In this document: one piece after another, positions 17,370 through 26,072 of the stretch
Numbering within the stretch: the stretch's first letter is position 1
Layout of the letters: each line of letters begins with the position of its first letter
Source: Actinophytocola sp963729115
Lineage (GTDB): Bacteria > Actinomycetota > Actinomycetes > Mycobacteriales > Pseudonocardiaceae
Assembly: GCA_963729115.1 (NCBI GenBank)
Contig: CAVSMR010000027.1
Span: 1 to 64,000 of the forward strand
DNA length: 64,000 bases
Reading direction: 5' to 3'
The notes under the pieces: generated by a model
Database searches by the model: none
What the model was told of the DNA's origin: nothing
The model's input: the letters and a program-made list of their open reading frames with translations, nothing else
Made by a program: the position numbers and the translations under genes

Positions 17370-17375
17370 CCGGCG

Positions 17376-18236
17376 TCACGCCCGCGCGGTGAGGAGGAAC
17401 GCGGGGGAGGACCAGTAGTCGCACAGGGGCTCGACGGCGATGTCGTGGTAGCCGCACGCCGCGACCTGCTCCGCCCACGCCGTGGCCGGCTGTTCCCACG
17501 TGCTTCGCCGCGCGCCCGGCACCAGCTGGCCGGCGAGCACGGGCATCAGGAACCCCTGCGCCACCAGGTCCCGGTCGGCGTCGTACTCGGCGAGGCCCTG
17601 CTCGTAGGCGTCGGCGAGGAACGTCAGGTGCGCGGTGCCGCCCGGCGACCGGGCCGCCACGTCGAACTCGGCCAGCACGAGCACGGACACGTGCGCGCGC
17701 AACGCGGCCAGCACCGGCGAACGCTCCTCGTGCGGCAGGGCGTGCAGCGCGAACGTCGACTGCGCCAGGTCGAACCGCGAGTGCAGGCCCGCGGTGAACG
17801 TCGCGGCGTCGACCGGATGGGCCGTGACCGGTCCGCCGAGCGCGGCGCGGGCCGCGTCCAGCAATGCGACCGACGGCTCGACCAGCGTCACCGCGGGCGA
17901 GCGGCCTGCCGCCGCCAGCGCCGGGACCAGCGCCCGCCCGTCCCCGCAGCCGATGTCGACCAGCGACGTGACGTCGAACCGCCGGTACCGCTCGGCGAGC
18001 GCCGCACTGACCGCCCGGTAGAGCCGGATGTTGCCGCCGCCGCGGATGAACGCCGTGAACGCGGCCGGCTGGTCGTACACCCGCCCGTCGGCGGACTCCG
18101 CCAGGTACGTGGCGAGCGCCGCGTTGAGCAACGGCCGGGTGACCCGCGCGGCCAGCTCCGCCCGCGCGTGCCCGGCATCGCCCGCTGCCAGCGCGCGCAG
18201 GGCGGCGACCTCGCCGCCGGGAAGTCGATCAGACAC
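17376..18236 (-). CDS. SAM-dependent methyltransferase-like protein
   Basis: The protein has about 286 residues. Motif I is SLVDIGCGDGRALVPALAAAG with VTLVEPSVALLDAAR after it. An N-terminal helical part contains DQPAAFTAFIRGGGNIRLYRAV, seen in a group of actinobacterial class-I methyltransferases of unknown target. The C-terminus WSSPAFLLTARA is intact. A GTG at 18236 starts VSDRLPGGEVAALRALAAG. It is divergent from the carboxymuconolactone-decarboxylase-like gene. Confidence 0.8.
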   Translation of the reverse strand: MSDRLPGGEVAALRALAAGDAGHARAELAARVTRPLLNAALATYLAESADGRVYDQPAAFTAFIRGGGNIRLYRAVSAALAERYRRFDVTSLVDIGCGDGRALVPALAAAGRSPAVTLVEPSVALLDAARAALGGPVTAHPVDAATFTAGLHSRFDLAQSTFALHALPHEERSPVLAALRAHVSVLVLAEFDVAARSPGGTAHLTFLADAYEQGLAEYDADRDLVAQGFLMPVLAGQLVPGARRSTWEQPATAWAEQVAACGYHDIAVEPLCDYWSSPAFLLTARA

Positions 18237-18351
18237 GGCGGCGACCCTATGCCGCGCGCGGTCAAGTGCATGCGAACGGCGGTGCGTGCGGGCCGGAAAA
18301 GGTTGGTACCGTGCGGCTTCGTTCGCGCTGGACGGACGCAAAGGTGACGGA

Positions 18352-18765
18352 ATGGCGGACTATTCCGCGGAATCCGAACGCTTCGCTCGCGGCCAGGCGG
18401 TGCTCCGACGGCTGACCGGCGACGACCGCACGCTCTCGTCCGCCATGGCGGAAGTGAACGAGGTCACGCCGGACCTCGTGCGCCTTGTCATCGAGTTCGT
18501 CTTCGGGGAGGTCTACTCCCGCCCCGGCCTCGACCCGCAACGCCGCCATCTCGTCACCCTGTCCTGCCTCATCAGCCTCGGCGCCGAGGAGGAGCTCCGC
18601 GTGCACGTCGGCCTGGCTCTCAACACCGGGCTGACATCGGACGAGATCGTCGAGGCCATCCTGCACAGCGCCGTGTACGCCGGGTTTCCCCGTGCGGTCA
18701 CCGCGATGCGCGTCGCGCGGGAGGTCTTCATCGACAGAGGGATCATCCAGCCCGGGCAGCGGTGA
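18352..18765 (+). CDS. Carboxymuconolactone decarboxylase (CMD) family protein
   Basis: The protein has 137 residues: MADYSAESERFARGQAVLRRL, then EFVFGEVYSRPGLDPQRRHLVTLSCLISLGAEEELRVHVGLALNTG, the CMD core. The AhpD-type Cys-x-x-Cys is absent; a single Cys (TLSCLIS) remains, so a decarboxylase/lactonase-like or structural role is more likely than peroxidase activity. The ribosome site AAGGTGA precedes the ATG. It lies 30 bases upstream of a ThDP-dependent enzyme and is surely cotranscribed, hinting at a two-step conversion of an alpha-keto acid or aromatic-derived lactone. Confidence 0.85.
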   Translation: MADYSAESERFARGQAVLRRLTGDDRTLSSAMAEVNEVTPDLVRLVIEFVFGEVYSRPGLDPQRRHLVTLSCLISLGAEEELRVHVGLALNTGLTSDEIVEAILHSAVYAGFPRAVTAMRVAREVFIDRGIIQPGQR

Positions 18766-18795
18766 CCTCCGGGCGACAGTCGGGAAGAGAAGCAC

Positions 18796-20502
18796 ATGCC
18801 GGACAGCTTTTCGCCAGTGCCAGCCACCTCGACCGAGACAGCGGCGAACGCGATCATCCGGGCCCTCAAGGAAGAACGCGTCGAGCTGGTGTTCGCGATC
18901 CCGGGCGGTGCGGTGACCCCGCTGCTGTTCGCCGCGGACCACAACGACATGCGCGTGGTCGTCACCCGGCACGAGACCGGTGCCGCGTTCATGGCGATGG
19001 GCTACGCCCAGGCCGGGCACCGGCTCGGGGTCTGCGCGGTGACGTCCGGTCCGGGCGCGACCAACGCGGTCACCGGCGTCGCGGCCGCCATGCACGACAG
19101 CGCGCCGGTCGTCGTGCTCACCGGCCAGGTGTCCATGAGCGAGTTCGGCCGCGGCGCGTTCCAGGACAGCAGTCCGTTGGGGCCCTTGGACATCGTCGGC
19201 CTGTTCGGGCACGTCACCAAGCGCTCGGTGCTGCTCGTGAGCCCCGGTGAGGCGGCCGACCTGACCCGGGCCCAGGTCCGCGAGGCGCTGACCGGGCGGC
19301 GCGGGCCGGTACACCTGAGCGTGCCGAACAGCGTCGCGGTCGCGTCGTGCCCGGCCGTGCCGCCGCGGCCGGCCACCCACGCCGCCCGGCCGTCGGTGGA
19401 TCCGGAGACCCTGCACGCGGTCGCGCACGCGCTCGCCACCGCGCGGCGCCCGGCGCTCCTCGCCGGACACGGGGTGTACGTGGCGGACGCGTGCGCGGCG
19501 CTCGGTGCCGTCGCCGAGCGGTTCGCGGTACCCGTTGCCACGACCCCCAAGGGCAAGGGCGTGTTCCCCGAGGATCACGCGCTTTCGCTGGGCGTCTTCG
19601 GGTTCGGCGGGGACACGCCGGCCGAGCCGTACCTGCTCGGCGACGACGTCGACGTGCTCGTCGTGGTCGGCAGCAGCCTGGGCGAGTTCCAGACGCGCGG
19701 CTACGCGCCGGAGCTGGCCGCCGGGCGCACGGTGGTGCACATCGACATCGACCCGGCGGTCATCGGCCGTGCCTACCACCCCGACATCTCGGTGACCGGG
19801 GACGCCCGCGCGGTGCTCGAGGGCCTGGCGGCGGTCGGCGAGCTGCCGTCGGTGACCCGTGCGCCGTTGCCTGCCGTCGAGCGCGGTGACGCCGTGCGGG
19901 TGCAGAGCCTGCTGTCCCCGAAGGCGGCGGTCGAGACGGTGTGCGAGTCGCTGCCCGACGACGCGCTGCTGTTCGTCGACATCGGCAACTGCATGGGCCT
20001 GGCGAGCGAGTGCCACCAGGTGCGCCGGACCGGCACGTACTTCGTCGGGCTGGGCCTGGGTTCGATGGGTTACGCGGGCCCGGCGTCGATCGGCGCGAAG
20101 CTCGCCCGGCCGGACGAGGTCGTGGTGGCCCTGATGGGCGACGGCGCGTTCGCGATGGTGGGCATGGAGATCCACACCGCGGTGGACAACGACATCCCCG
20201 TGGTGTGGGTGGTGCTCAACAACGGCGGCCACGGCATGGTGCACGCGGGGGAGCTGGTCGTCTTCGGCGAGTCCAAGCCGTGGAACCTGTTCGGCCAGAG
20301 CGTCGACGTGGCGACGGTGGCCACCGGACTCGGCGCGGCCGCGTACACGGTCAAGTCGATCGACGACCTGCGCGCGGTGTTCGAGGACGCGATCCGCTCG
20401 GGCGTCCCCACGGTCATCGACGCCCGCGTCGATCCCGACGAGACCGCCGACGTGGTCCTGAAACGCGCCGAGGTGCTCCGCACCCGCATCGCCGAGAACT
20501 GA
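18796..20502 (+). CDS. Thiamine-diphosphate enzyme, acetolactate synthase/benzoylformate decarboxylase type
   Basis: The protein has 568 residues. The N-terminal PYR domain includes the activating Glu in VTRHETGAAFMAMGYA and SGPGATNAVTGVAAA. A central domain (about 195-330) follows, and the C-terminal PP domain carries the ThDP motif MGDGAFAMVGMEIHTAVDNDIPVVWVVLNNGG. The C-terminus differs from anabolic acetolactate synthases and no regulatory subunit gene is nearby. A carboligase or 2-keto acid decarboxylase in a dedicated pathway, paired with the CMD-family protein, is the best reading. Confidence 0.88.
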   Translation: MPDSFSPVPATSTETAANAIIRALKEERVELVFAIPGGAVTPLLFAADHNDMRVVVTRHETGAAFMAMGYAQAGHRLGVCAVTSGPGATNAVTGVAAAMHDSAPVVVLTGQVSMSEFGRGAFQDSSPLGPLDIVGLFGHVTKRSVLLVSPGEAADLTRAQVREALTGRRGPVHLSVPNSVAVASCPAVPPRPATHAARPSVDPETLHAVAHALATARRPALLAGHGVYVADACAALGAVAERFAVPVATTPKGKGVFPEDHALSLGVFGFGGDTPAEPYLLGDDVDVLVVVGSSLGEFQTRGYAPELAAGRTVVHIDIDPAVIGRAYHPDISVTGDARAVLEGLAAVGELPSVTRAPLPAVERGDAVRVQSLLSPKAAVETVCESLPDDALLFVDIGNCMGLASECHQVRRTGTYFVGLGLGSMGYAGPASIGAKLARPDEVVVALMGDGAFAMVGMEIHTAVDNDIPVVWVVLNNGGHGMVHAGELVVFGESKPWNLFGQSVDVATVATGLGAAAYTVKSIDDLRAVFEDAIRSGVPTVIDARVDPDETADVVLKRAEVLRTRIAEN

Positions 20503-20507
20503 GACCT

Positions 20508-20530
20508 CTACGGCGTGCGCTGCGCCGTAG
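20508..20530. terminator. Bidirectional hairpin overlapping the CNNM/CorC gene stop codon
   Basis: CTACGGCG (20508-20515) and CGCCGTAG (20523-20530) form an eight-base stem around TGCGCTG. The left arm contains the reverse-strand stop codon and starts five bases after the ThDP gene stop, so one hairpin can serve both convergent genes while being part of the coding sequence of one. Confidence 0.6.
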
Positions 20531-21800
20531 CGCTCTCGGTGCGGTGCAGGCGTACCGCGGTGATGGCGTGGCGGTCGATGGCGGTGACCTCGACCGTCCA
20601 CTCGGTGAGCACCACGCGGTCGCCGGGCTCGGTGGGGATGCGGCCCAGCGCGGTGAGCACCAGGCCGGCGATCGTGGCGTAGTCGGCGTCCGGGCGGTCG
20701 GTGATCTCCACGCCCAGGTCGGGCAGGTCGTGGATGGGGAACGTGCCGGGCAGCAGCAACGTGCCGTCCGGCTCGGTGCGGGTGGCCATGACGTCGTGGT
20801 CGGTCTCGTCGTAGATCTCGCCGACGATCTCCTCCAGCAGGTCCTCCAGGGTCACGATGCCGTCGATCGCGCCGTGCTCGTTGGCGACCAGCGCGAACTG
20901 CTCGCGCTCGTCCTTGAAGCGGCGCAACGCGTCCGACACCCGGACGGAGGCGGGGAAGACCATCGGCGGTCGGGCGACCTCGGTGAGCGTGGCGTCGTCG
21001 TCGAGCAGGTCGCGCAGGGCCACGACGCCGATCACGTCGTCCAGGTGGCCCTCGCGGGTGACCGGGGCGCGGGTGTACCCGGAGCGCGCCAGCTCGGTGC
21101 GTGCCTGCGCGATCGGCTGGCCGGCCCGCAGCGTGATCACCGCGCGGCGGGGGACCAGCACCACCCGCAGCAGCCGCTCGTGAATGTCCAGGGCGCCGGT
21201 GATGATCGTGCGCTGCTCGGGGTTGAGCCCGCGATGCCCGACGACCAGGTCGCGGAGCTCCTCGGGACTCAGCTGCTCCTTGGCCGCCGACGGGTTGCCG
21301 CCCAGGATCCGCACGGCCAGGTCGCTCGTCCGGCCGAGCAGCCACACCGCCGGCCGCGACACCCGCGAGAGCACGTCGAGCGGGCGGGCGACCGCGAGCG
21401 CCCAGCTCAGCGCGTACTGCATGGCCAGCCGCTTCGGTGCGAGCTCGCCGAACGCGAGGGTGAGGAACGTCAGCACCACCGTGATCAACGCGATCGCGAC
21501 GGGCTTCGCCGCCGTGCCGAGGAAGGCGAACAGCGGCGCGACCAGTTCGGCGAGTGCCACGGCCGCGATCGCCGACGCGAGGAACCCGGCGAGCGTGCTG
21601 CCGATCTGGATCGTCGCGAGGAACCGGTTGGGGTCGCGGACCAGCCGCAACAGGGCCCGCGCGCTCGGGGTGTCGCGCCGTTCGAGCTGCTTCTGCTGCC
21701 CTTCGCGCAGGGAGACCAGCGCGATCTCGCTACCCGCGAAGAGGGCGTTGAGCACGATCAGGACGCCGACCAGCACGAGCGTTCCCCAGTAGCCATCCAT
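20508..21800 (-). CDS. CNNM/CorC (HlyC-CorC, DUF21-CBS) family membrane protein
   Basis: The protein has 430 residues. The DUF21 transmembrane domain (about 1-190) starts GTLVLVGVLIVLNALFAGSEIALVSL and includes ALITVVLTFLTLAFGELAPKRLA. It is followed by two CBS domains (LVPRRAVITLRAGQPIAQARTEL and RPPMVFPASVRVSDALRRFKDEREQ) and a C-terminal CorC_HlyC domain (DADYATIAGLVLTALGRIPTEPGDRV). Family members move or sense Mg2+/Co2+ and in some bacteria export Mg2+. The ATG at 21800 gives a membrane helix at once; a GTP- or ATP-binding role of the CBS pair is inferred from the family. Confidence 0.92.
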   Translation of the reverse strand: MDGYWGTLVLVGVLIVLNALFAGSEIALVSLREGQQKQLERRDTPSARALLRLVRDPNRFLATIQIGSTLAGFLASAIAAVALAELVAPLFAFLGTAAKPVAIALITVVLTFLTLAFGELAPKRLAMQYALSWALAVARPLDVLSRVSRPAVWLLGRTSDLAVRILGGNPSAAKEQLSPEELRDLVVGHRGLNPEQRTIITGALDIHERLLRVVLVPRRAVITLRAGQPIAQARTELARSGYTRAPVTREGHLDDVIGVVALRDLLDDDATLTEVARPPMVFPASVRVSDALRRFKDEREQFALVANEHGAIDGIVTLEDLLEEIVGEIYDETDHDVMATRTEPDGTLLLPGTFPIHDLPDLGVEITDRPDADYATIAGLVLTALGRIPTEPGDRVVLTEWTVEVTAIDRHAITAVRLHRTESATAQRTP

Positions 21801-21932
21801 ACCCGGTCCTCGCCGCGAGTCGTGCGTGGCCTGCCGCCACGCTAGCAATGCCCGGGCAGCCCCGCCGCGGCGGCCGCCCGTGGCCCCGTCCGTCCATCGA
21901 GGACGGAGTGTTGAGGCTCCACAGTGGACGCG

Positions 21933-22805
21933 TCAGGCCAGGCGCGCCCGCCCGGGCGACCCCGGCGGCTTCGCGGAGACCGGCAGCTGCGTGCGCGCCA
22001 GGCCGAGCCGTTGTTGCAGGCCCTGCAACGCCTTGCCCAGCACGGCCACGGTCGGCGGTCGCTGCCCGGGATCCTTGGCCAGGCCCCACTCCAGCACGTC
22101 GCACACCTCGTCGGGCACGCCCGCGCGGCGCAGGTCGACCGGTGGGTCGTGCAGCACCCGGTACATCACGGCCAGGACGTTCTCGCCGACGTATCGCGAG
22201 TACGGCCCGTGGCCGCTCACGAGGCTCACGAGCGTGGCGGCCAGCGAGTAGACGTCCGACGCGACACTGGTTTGCCCGCCCTGCACGACCTCCGGGGCGG
22301 CGTAGGCGGGCGTGGGCACGACGCCGTTCCCGCCCGGGCCGAGGTGCAGGGCGAAGTCCGTCAACCGCACCTTGCCGGCAAGGCTGATCATGATGTTGCC
22401 GGGTGTCAGGTCGCGGTGCAGGATGCCCGCGTCGTGCGCGGTCTGCACCGCGCCCGCCATCCGGATGCCGATCTTCAGGCTCGTCTGCCACGGCAGCGTT
22501 CCCTTGCGCCAGACCTGTTCGGCGAGCGAGCCACGCACGTAGAACGGCGTGACCAGGTACTGCGCCCCGTCCGGGGTCGTGCCGGAGCGCACCACCGGCG
22601 CGATGTTGGGGTGGCGGGACAGCAGGCCGAGCAGCCGGTGGTTCTCCTGGAACTGGCGCAACTCCGGGCCGGCGAGCGCCACGTCGAGCACCTTGATGGC
22701 GACCATCCGCGCGGGCTGCACCTGGCGGGCCCGGTACACCGCGCCGTGCGCACCGTGCCCGACCTCGACGAGGTCGGAGAACCCGGGTATCGCTGGCGGT
22801 GTCAT
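21933..22805 (-). CDS. Soluble Ser/Thr kinase-like protein with DFA in place of DFG
   Basis: The protein has 290 residues, a kinase domain only, with no membrane helix. Glycine loop VGHGAHGAVYRA, Lys at 38 (VAIKVL), catalytic loop HRDLTPGNIMI (HRD 130-132). The metal-binding motif reads LTDFALHLG, so DFG is DFA, and the activation segment is short (VVPTPAYAAPEV). The Asp is retained, so activity is possible, but loop dynamics should differ. No sensor domain is attached; the partner is unknown. The ATG at 22805 gives MTPPAIPGFSDLVEVGHG. Confidence 0.85.
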   Translation of the reverse strand: MTPPAIPGFSDLVEVGHGAHGAVYRARQVQPARMVAIKVLDVALAGPELRQFQENHRLLGLLSRHPNIAPVVRSGTTPDGAQYLVTPFYVRGSLAEQVWRKGTLPWQTSLKIGIRMAGAVQTAHDAGILHRDLTPGNIMISLAGKVRLTDFALHLGPGGNGVVPTPAYAAPEVVQGGQTSVASDVYSLAATLVSLVSGHGPYSRYVGENVLAVMYRVLHDPPVDLRRAGVPDEVCDVLEWGLAKDPGQRPPTVAVLGKALQGLQQRLGLARTQLPVSAKPPGSPGRARLA

Positions 22806-22910
22806 CGCCCGCCACGCTATCGGCCATGGCGGCCGGCTCGCTCGCCACCACCGTCTAGCCAGGCCAGCTGGCCGGTTGCGGCCACGGGCGGCTCCACGCG
22901 GGGGTTTCCG

Positions 22911-24521
22911 TCACTGGTAAGAGATCATGGCCGGCGCCGGACGCTTGGCCATCGTCTGGCTCGGGGTCAGCATCGGGTGGTCCTCGTCGTAGAAGTTCTT
23001 CCAGCCCAGCGGCAGGTCGCCGGGCCGTGCGGCCACCACGGACCGCCAGGTGGAGTTCTTCTGCGCGGTCGAGCCCTGTCCGTCCATGTGGATCAGCACC
23101 GACAGCTCGTCGTGGCTCGTGTCCAGGGCGGCCTCGTGGCGGATCATCGTCAGCCGGAACTGGTGGATGACGAAGAGCTTCTGCGGCAGGGCATACCGGG
23201 TGGTGATGCCGGCCAGCCACGCGGACGTCCGGTTGAGCTCAGAAGTGTCGATGCCGCCGATCTGCTGGAGCGGGCGCTGGCGGGGACCGAGCTTCCATTC
23301 GGGATCCACGGCGAGGCCGACGTGCGGTAATCGCAGCAGGGACTCGTACCGGCGGGCCTGGGCGAGCAGGTCGGCCCGGCCGGGCTGGAGGTCGAGCACC
23401 ACGTACAGGCCCGCCTTCCGGGCCGCGTCCACCCACGGCCGCAGCTCCCCGACGCTCGCCTCGCCGGAGAAGTCACCGTCAGGCCCGGGGGCGCCCTGCG
23501 CGACGGTCGCGATGATCTCGAACGCGGGCACCACCGGGACGGTGCTGTACCGCCGGTACGCCGCCGCCATCCGCTTCGCCCGCGTGACGCTCGCGGCCAC
23601 GCCCTGCTCGCCGAGCACGCCCAGCGACCGGACACCGGGATGGCCGTAGAGGCAGACGATCCGCCGGCCGCGCAGCACGAGCTGGCCGCCGCCGGGCAGC
23701 TGCGCGCCGCCGGCCGCGACGGCGACCCGCGCACGAAGCCGTTGCGCGGGGCCGAATCCGCTGCCGATCGCGAGGACGCGTGCCGGCGCTGCCTCGTGCA
23801 GCGCGGCGATCGCCTTCGGGTCGGCGCGCGGGTCGCCGCCGGCGACGGTGACCACCGTGGCGCCCGCGGCCTGCGCGGTCGCCACGGCCGCCGCGTCGTC
23901 GCGCTCGGTGTCGACGAGCACGGTGAGCTCCACCGGCCGCGGTGGCGTGGTGGCGGGCAGCCCCTCGGGCAGCTCCGGGGTGTCCGGCTGCTCGCCGGTG
24001 GCGCCCGCGGTCAGCACCGGCAGGTCGCCCGCCGCCGCCCGCGCGGCCCGGGCCGCCGCCGTGCCGACGGCGAGCACGGCATCGGGTGCGAGGCGCGTCA
24101 GCTCCGCGCGCAGCGCCGGTTCCGTCCTTTGTGGATCGTCGGTCGTGAGCAGGACGGGCGCGCCCAGCCGGGTCGCGAGCCCAGTCACGGTCTCGTCCGC
24201 CCGGGTCGCCACGAGCACGACGGGCGCGCTGCGGAAGAGGGCGGCGGAGGTGGCGATCGCCGATGCCACACCGGGTTCCGCGTCGAGCACGGTGGTGGCC
24301 TCGGCCGGCGCCGCCACGTCGGCGCTGTCCGCGGGGGACGTCGTGGGCTCCGCGGAGGTCGCCGGGTCCGTGGTCCGCGTGGTGTTCGTGCCGGCCAGCT
24401 CGGGGGACGTGGTGAGCGAGGCGGGCAGCCCGGTGGTGTGCTGCGTGCAGCCGACGAGCAACGTCAGCACCATGACGGTCGCGACCGAAGCCGCCGATCG
24501 TCCCCCCGGCCTGGCTGGCAC
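22911..24521 (-). CDS. Large lipoprotein: cell-wall-binding-repeat-like domain plus barrel-like C-terminal domain
   Basis: The protein has about 536 residues. A lipoprotein signal with lipobox LLVGC is followed by a Thr/Ser/Pro-rich linker. About residues 75-270 (LATRLGAPVLLTTDDPQRTEPALRAEL, APDAVLAVGTAAARAA) resemble the CWB2-type cell-wall-binding fold in single copy. The C-terminal ~250 residues contain VPVVPAFEIIATVAQGAPG, GLYVVLDLQPGR and LPHVGLAVDPEW, which read like strands of a TIM barrel with acidic residues at strand ends, as in glycoside hydrolases. Function is unproven. The GTG at 24521 follows GGAGGA closely; a GTG at 24533 would add four residues. Confidence 0.75.
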   Translation of the reverse strand: MPARPGGRSAASVATVMVLTLLVGCTQHTTGLPASLTTSPELAGTNTTRTTDPATSAEPTTSPADSADVAAPAEATTVLDAEPGVASAIATSAALFRSAPVVLVATRADETVTGLATRLGAPVLLTTDDPQRTEPALRAELTRLAPDAVLAVGTAAARAARAAAGDLPVLTAGATGEQPDTPELPEGLPATTPPRPVELTVLVDTERDDAAAVATAQAAGATVVTVAGGDPRADPKAIAALHEAAPARVLAIGSGFGPAQRLRARVAVAAGGAQLPGGGQLVLRGRRIVCLYGHPGVRSLGVLGEQGVAASVTRAKRMAAAYRRYSTVPVVPAFEIIATVAQGAPGPDGDFSGEASVGELRPWVDAARKAGLYVVLDLQPGRADLLAQARRYESLLRLPHVGLAVDPEWKLGPRQRPLQQIGGIDTSELNRTSAWLAGITTRYALPQKLFVIHQFRLTMIRHEAALDTSHDELSVLIHMDGQGSTAQKNSTWRSVVAARPGDLPLGWKNFYDEDHPMLTPSQTMAKRPAPAMISYQ

Positions 24522-24735
24522 ACGGTCCTCCACGGTCCGACGACGGCGATCACTCCGACCATATTCGGTCCGCGCCGGCCGGAACAGGGCGAAGTGGACC
24601 GTGCGGCGCCCTCGCGGACGGACGCCGGCGCCAGGATTGCGCCTACCGTCGGTATCGACCCGTGTCGGGATGGTGTACGAAGGGGACGCCAGGAGGGCAA
24701 TGAGGGGGCCCGCATGGAGGAGGAAAGCCGGCCAC

Positions 24736-25779
24736 ATGGCGCCACCCGAGACCGCCACCGGGAGGTCCGGAGCGGAGGTCCTGGCATGGAGCCGCGGCCT
24801 CGTGGATCCGGCGCTTCGTGCGGCGGTGGACCGATTACCCGAGGCGATAAGGCGGATAGCCGGATACCACTTCGGCTGGTTCGACGAGTCCGGCCGGCCG
24901 GCCGAGTCGGGCGGCGGGGGTGGCAAGGCGGTCCGCCCGGCCCTGGTGCTGCTGGCCGCCCGGGCGGTGGGCGGTACCGCTGAGCAGGCCGTGCCCGCGG
25001 CGTGCGCGGCCGAGCTGGTGCACAACTTCACGCTGCTGCACGACGACGTGATGGACGGCGACCGCACCCGTCGCCACCGGCCGGCCAGCTGGTCGGTTTT
25101 CGGCTCCAGCGCGGCGATCCTGGCCGGCGACGCGCTGCTGATCCTGGCGTTCGACGTGCTCGCGGGTGCGGACCGGGCGGCCGCGGGGGCCGGGATGCGC
25201 ACGCTCGCCACGGTGCTCCTCGAACTGGTCGACGGGCAGTACGCGGACATCGCGTTCGAGAAGCGCGCGGATGTCGACCTGCCCGAGTACGTGCGCATGG
25301 CGGCCCGCAAGACCGGCTCGCTGCTGGGCGGCGCGTGCAGCCTGGGCGCGACCTTCGGTGGCGGCGGCCCCCAGCAGGTCGAACAGCTGCGTGAGTTCGG
25401 CGAGCACGTCGGGCTGGCGTTCCAGTTCGTCGACGATCTGCTCGGCATCTGGGGTGACCCCACCGCCACCGGCAAGGCCCGGTACTCCGACCTGATCAAC
25501 CGGAAGAAGACGCTGCCGGTGGTGGCCACGCTCACCTCGGGCAGCCCGGTCGCCCGGGAGCTGGCCGACATCTACCTCCGCGACGCCCGGCTGTCCGATG
25601 CGGAGCTCGCGCACGCCGCGGAGCTGATCGAGTCCGCGAGCGGGCGCGTGTGGACCGAGCAACAGGCCCAAGCACACCTGGCGCACGCGCTGGGGTGCCT
25701 TCGCGACGTCGGGCTGGACACCCGCGCCACCGCCGAGTTGGCGGCGCTGGCACGGCTGGCGGTACACCGCGATCACTGA
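24736..25779 (+). CDS. Isoprenyl diphosphate synthase 1 (trans-type polyprenyl synthetase)
   Basis: The protein has 347 residues. IPP-binding GKAVRP at 63-68, first Asp-rich motif DDVMD at 103-107 followed by RR, and second motif DDLLG at 233-237 are all intact, so it should condense IPP with an allylic diphosphate. The opening GYHFGWFDESG places it in the actinobacterial group that includes polyprenyl transferases found next to family 2 encapsulins; no shell gene or long disordered cargo tail is present here. Chain length is unproven; the residues before DDxxD (HNFTLLH) lack a clear size-limiting pattern. The ATG at 24736 has GGAAAG upstream; an ATG at 24700 is an alternative start. It pairs in sequence with synthase 3. 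Confidence 0.9.
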   Translation: MAPPETATGRSGAEVLAWSRGLVDPALRAAVDRLPEAIRRIAGYHFGWFDESGRPAESGGGGGKAVRPALVLLAARAVGGTAEQAVPAACAAELVHNFTLLHDDVMDGDRTRRHRPASWSVFGSSAAILAGDALLILAFDVLAGADRAAAGAGMRTLATVLLELVDGQYADIAFEKRADVDLPEYVRMAARKTGSLLGGACSLGATFGGGGPQQVEQLREFGEHVGLAFQFVDDLLGIWGDPTATGKARYSDLINRKKTLPVVATLTSGSPVARELADIYLRDARLSDAELAHAAELIESASGRVWTEQQAQAHLAHALGCLRDVGLDTRATAELAALARLAVHRDH

Positions 25780-25975
25780 CAGACCCCCGAAACACGGGTG
25801 GTCTCCACCACGGAAGGGCGCAGGTGCGCGAAGCGATGCAACGGGCCGGCCGGAGCGGCGGCTACCTGGGCGGATGGCCGGTCGTGTCCACGTTGACCGT
25901 CACGCGTGGACCACCGAGCGGCGGAACTCGAGGCTAGCCGCCGACGCCATCACCAACTAGCCTGCCACGCGATCC

Positions 25976-26010
25976 GAGCGGACCGTGACCCCGTCTGAGC
26001 GGACTGTGAC
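25976..26010 (+). promoter_or_regulatory. Two phased direct repeats upstream of the prenyl methyltransferase operon
   Basis: GAGCGGACCGTGAC (25976-25989) and GAGCGGACTGTGAC (25997-26010) are 13/14 identical and start 21 bp apart, two helical turns. A weaker GAGCGAC copy is at 26034-26040. They lie 60-100 bases before the methyltransferase start in a 293-base gap with no gene, and are a good candidate binding site for a tandem-binding activator or repressor. Confidence 0.5.
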
Positions 26011-26072
26011 GAACTCGTGCATTACCTGATCCCGAGCGACCACGTCAACACGAACGGATCGACCACTCAACC

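Noticed and set aside
18262..21345. A 1027-codon reverse frame across the CMD, ThDP and CorC genes
   Set aside because: No domain and Arg/Gly/His-rich translation; conflicts with three clear genes.
22911..25571. An extended reverse frame that would lengthen the lipoprotein gene into synthase 1
   Set aside because: The lipoprotein signal peptide at 24521 fixes the start, and the extension is antisense to an intact prenyl synthase.
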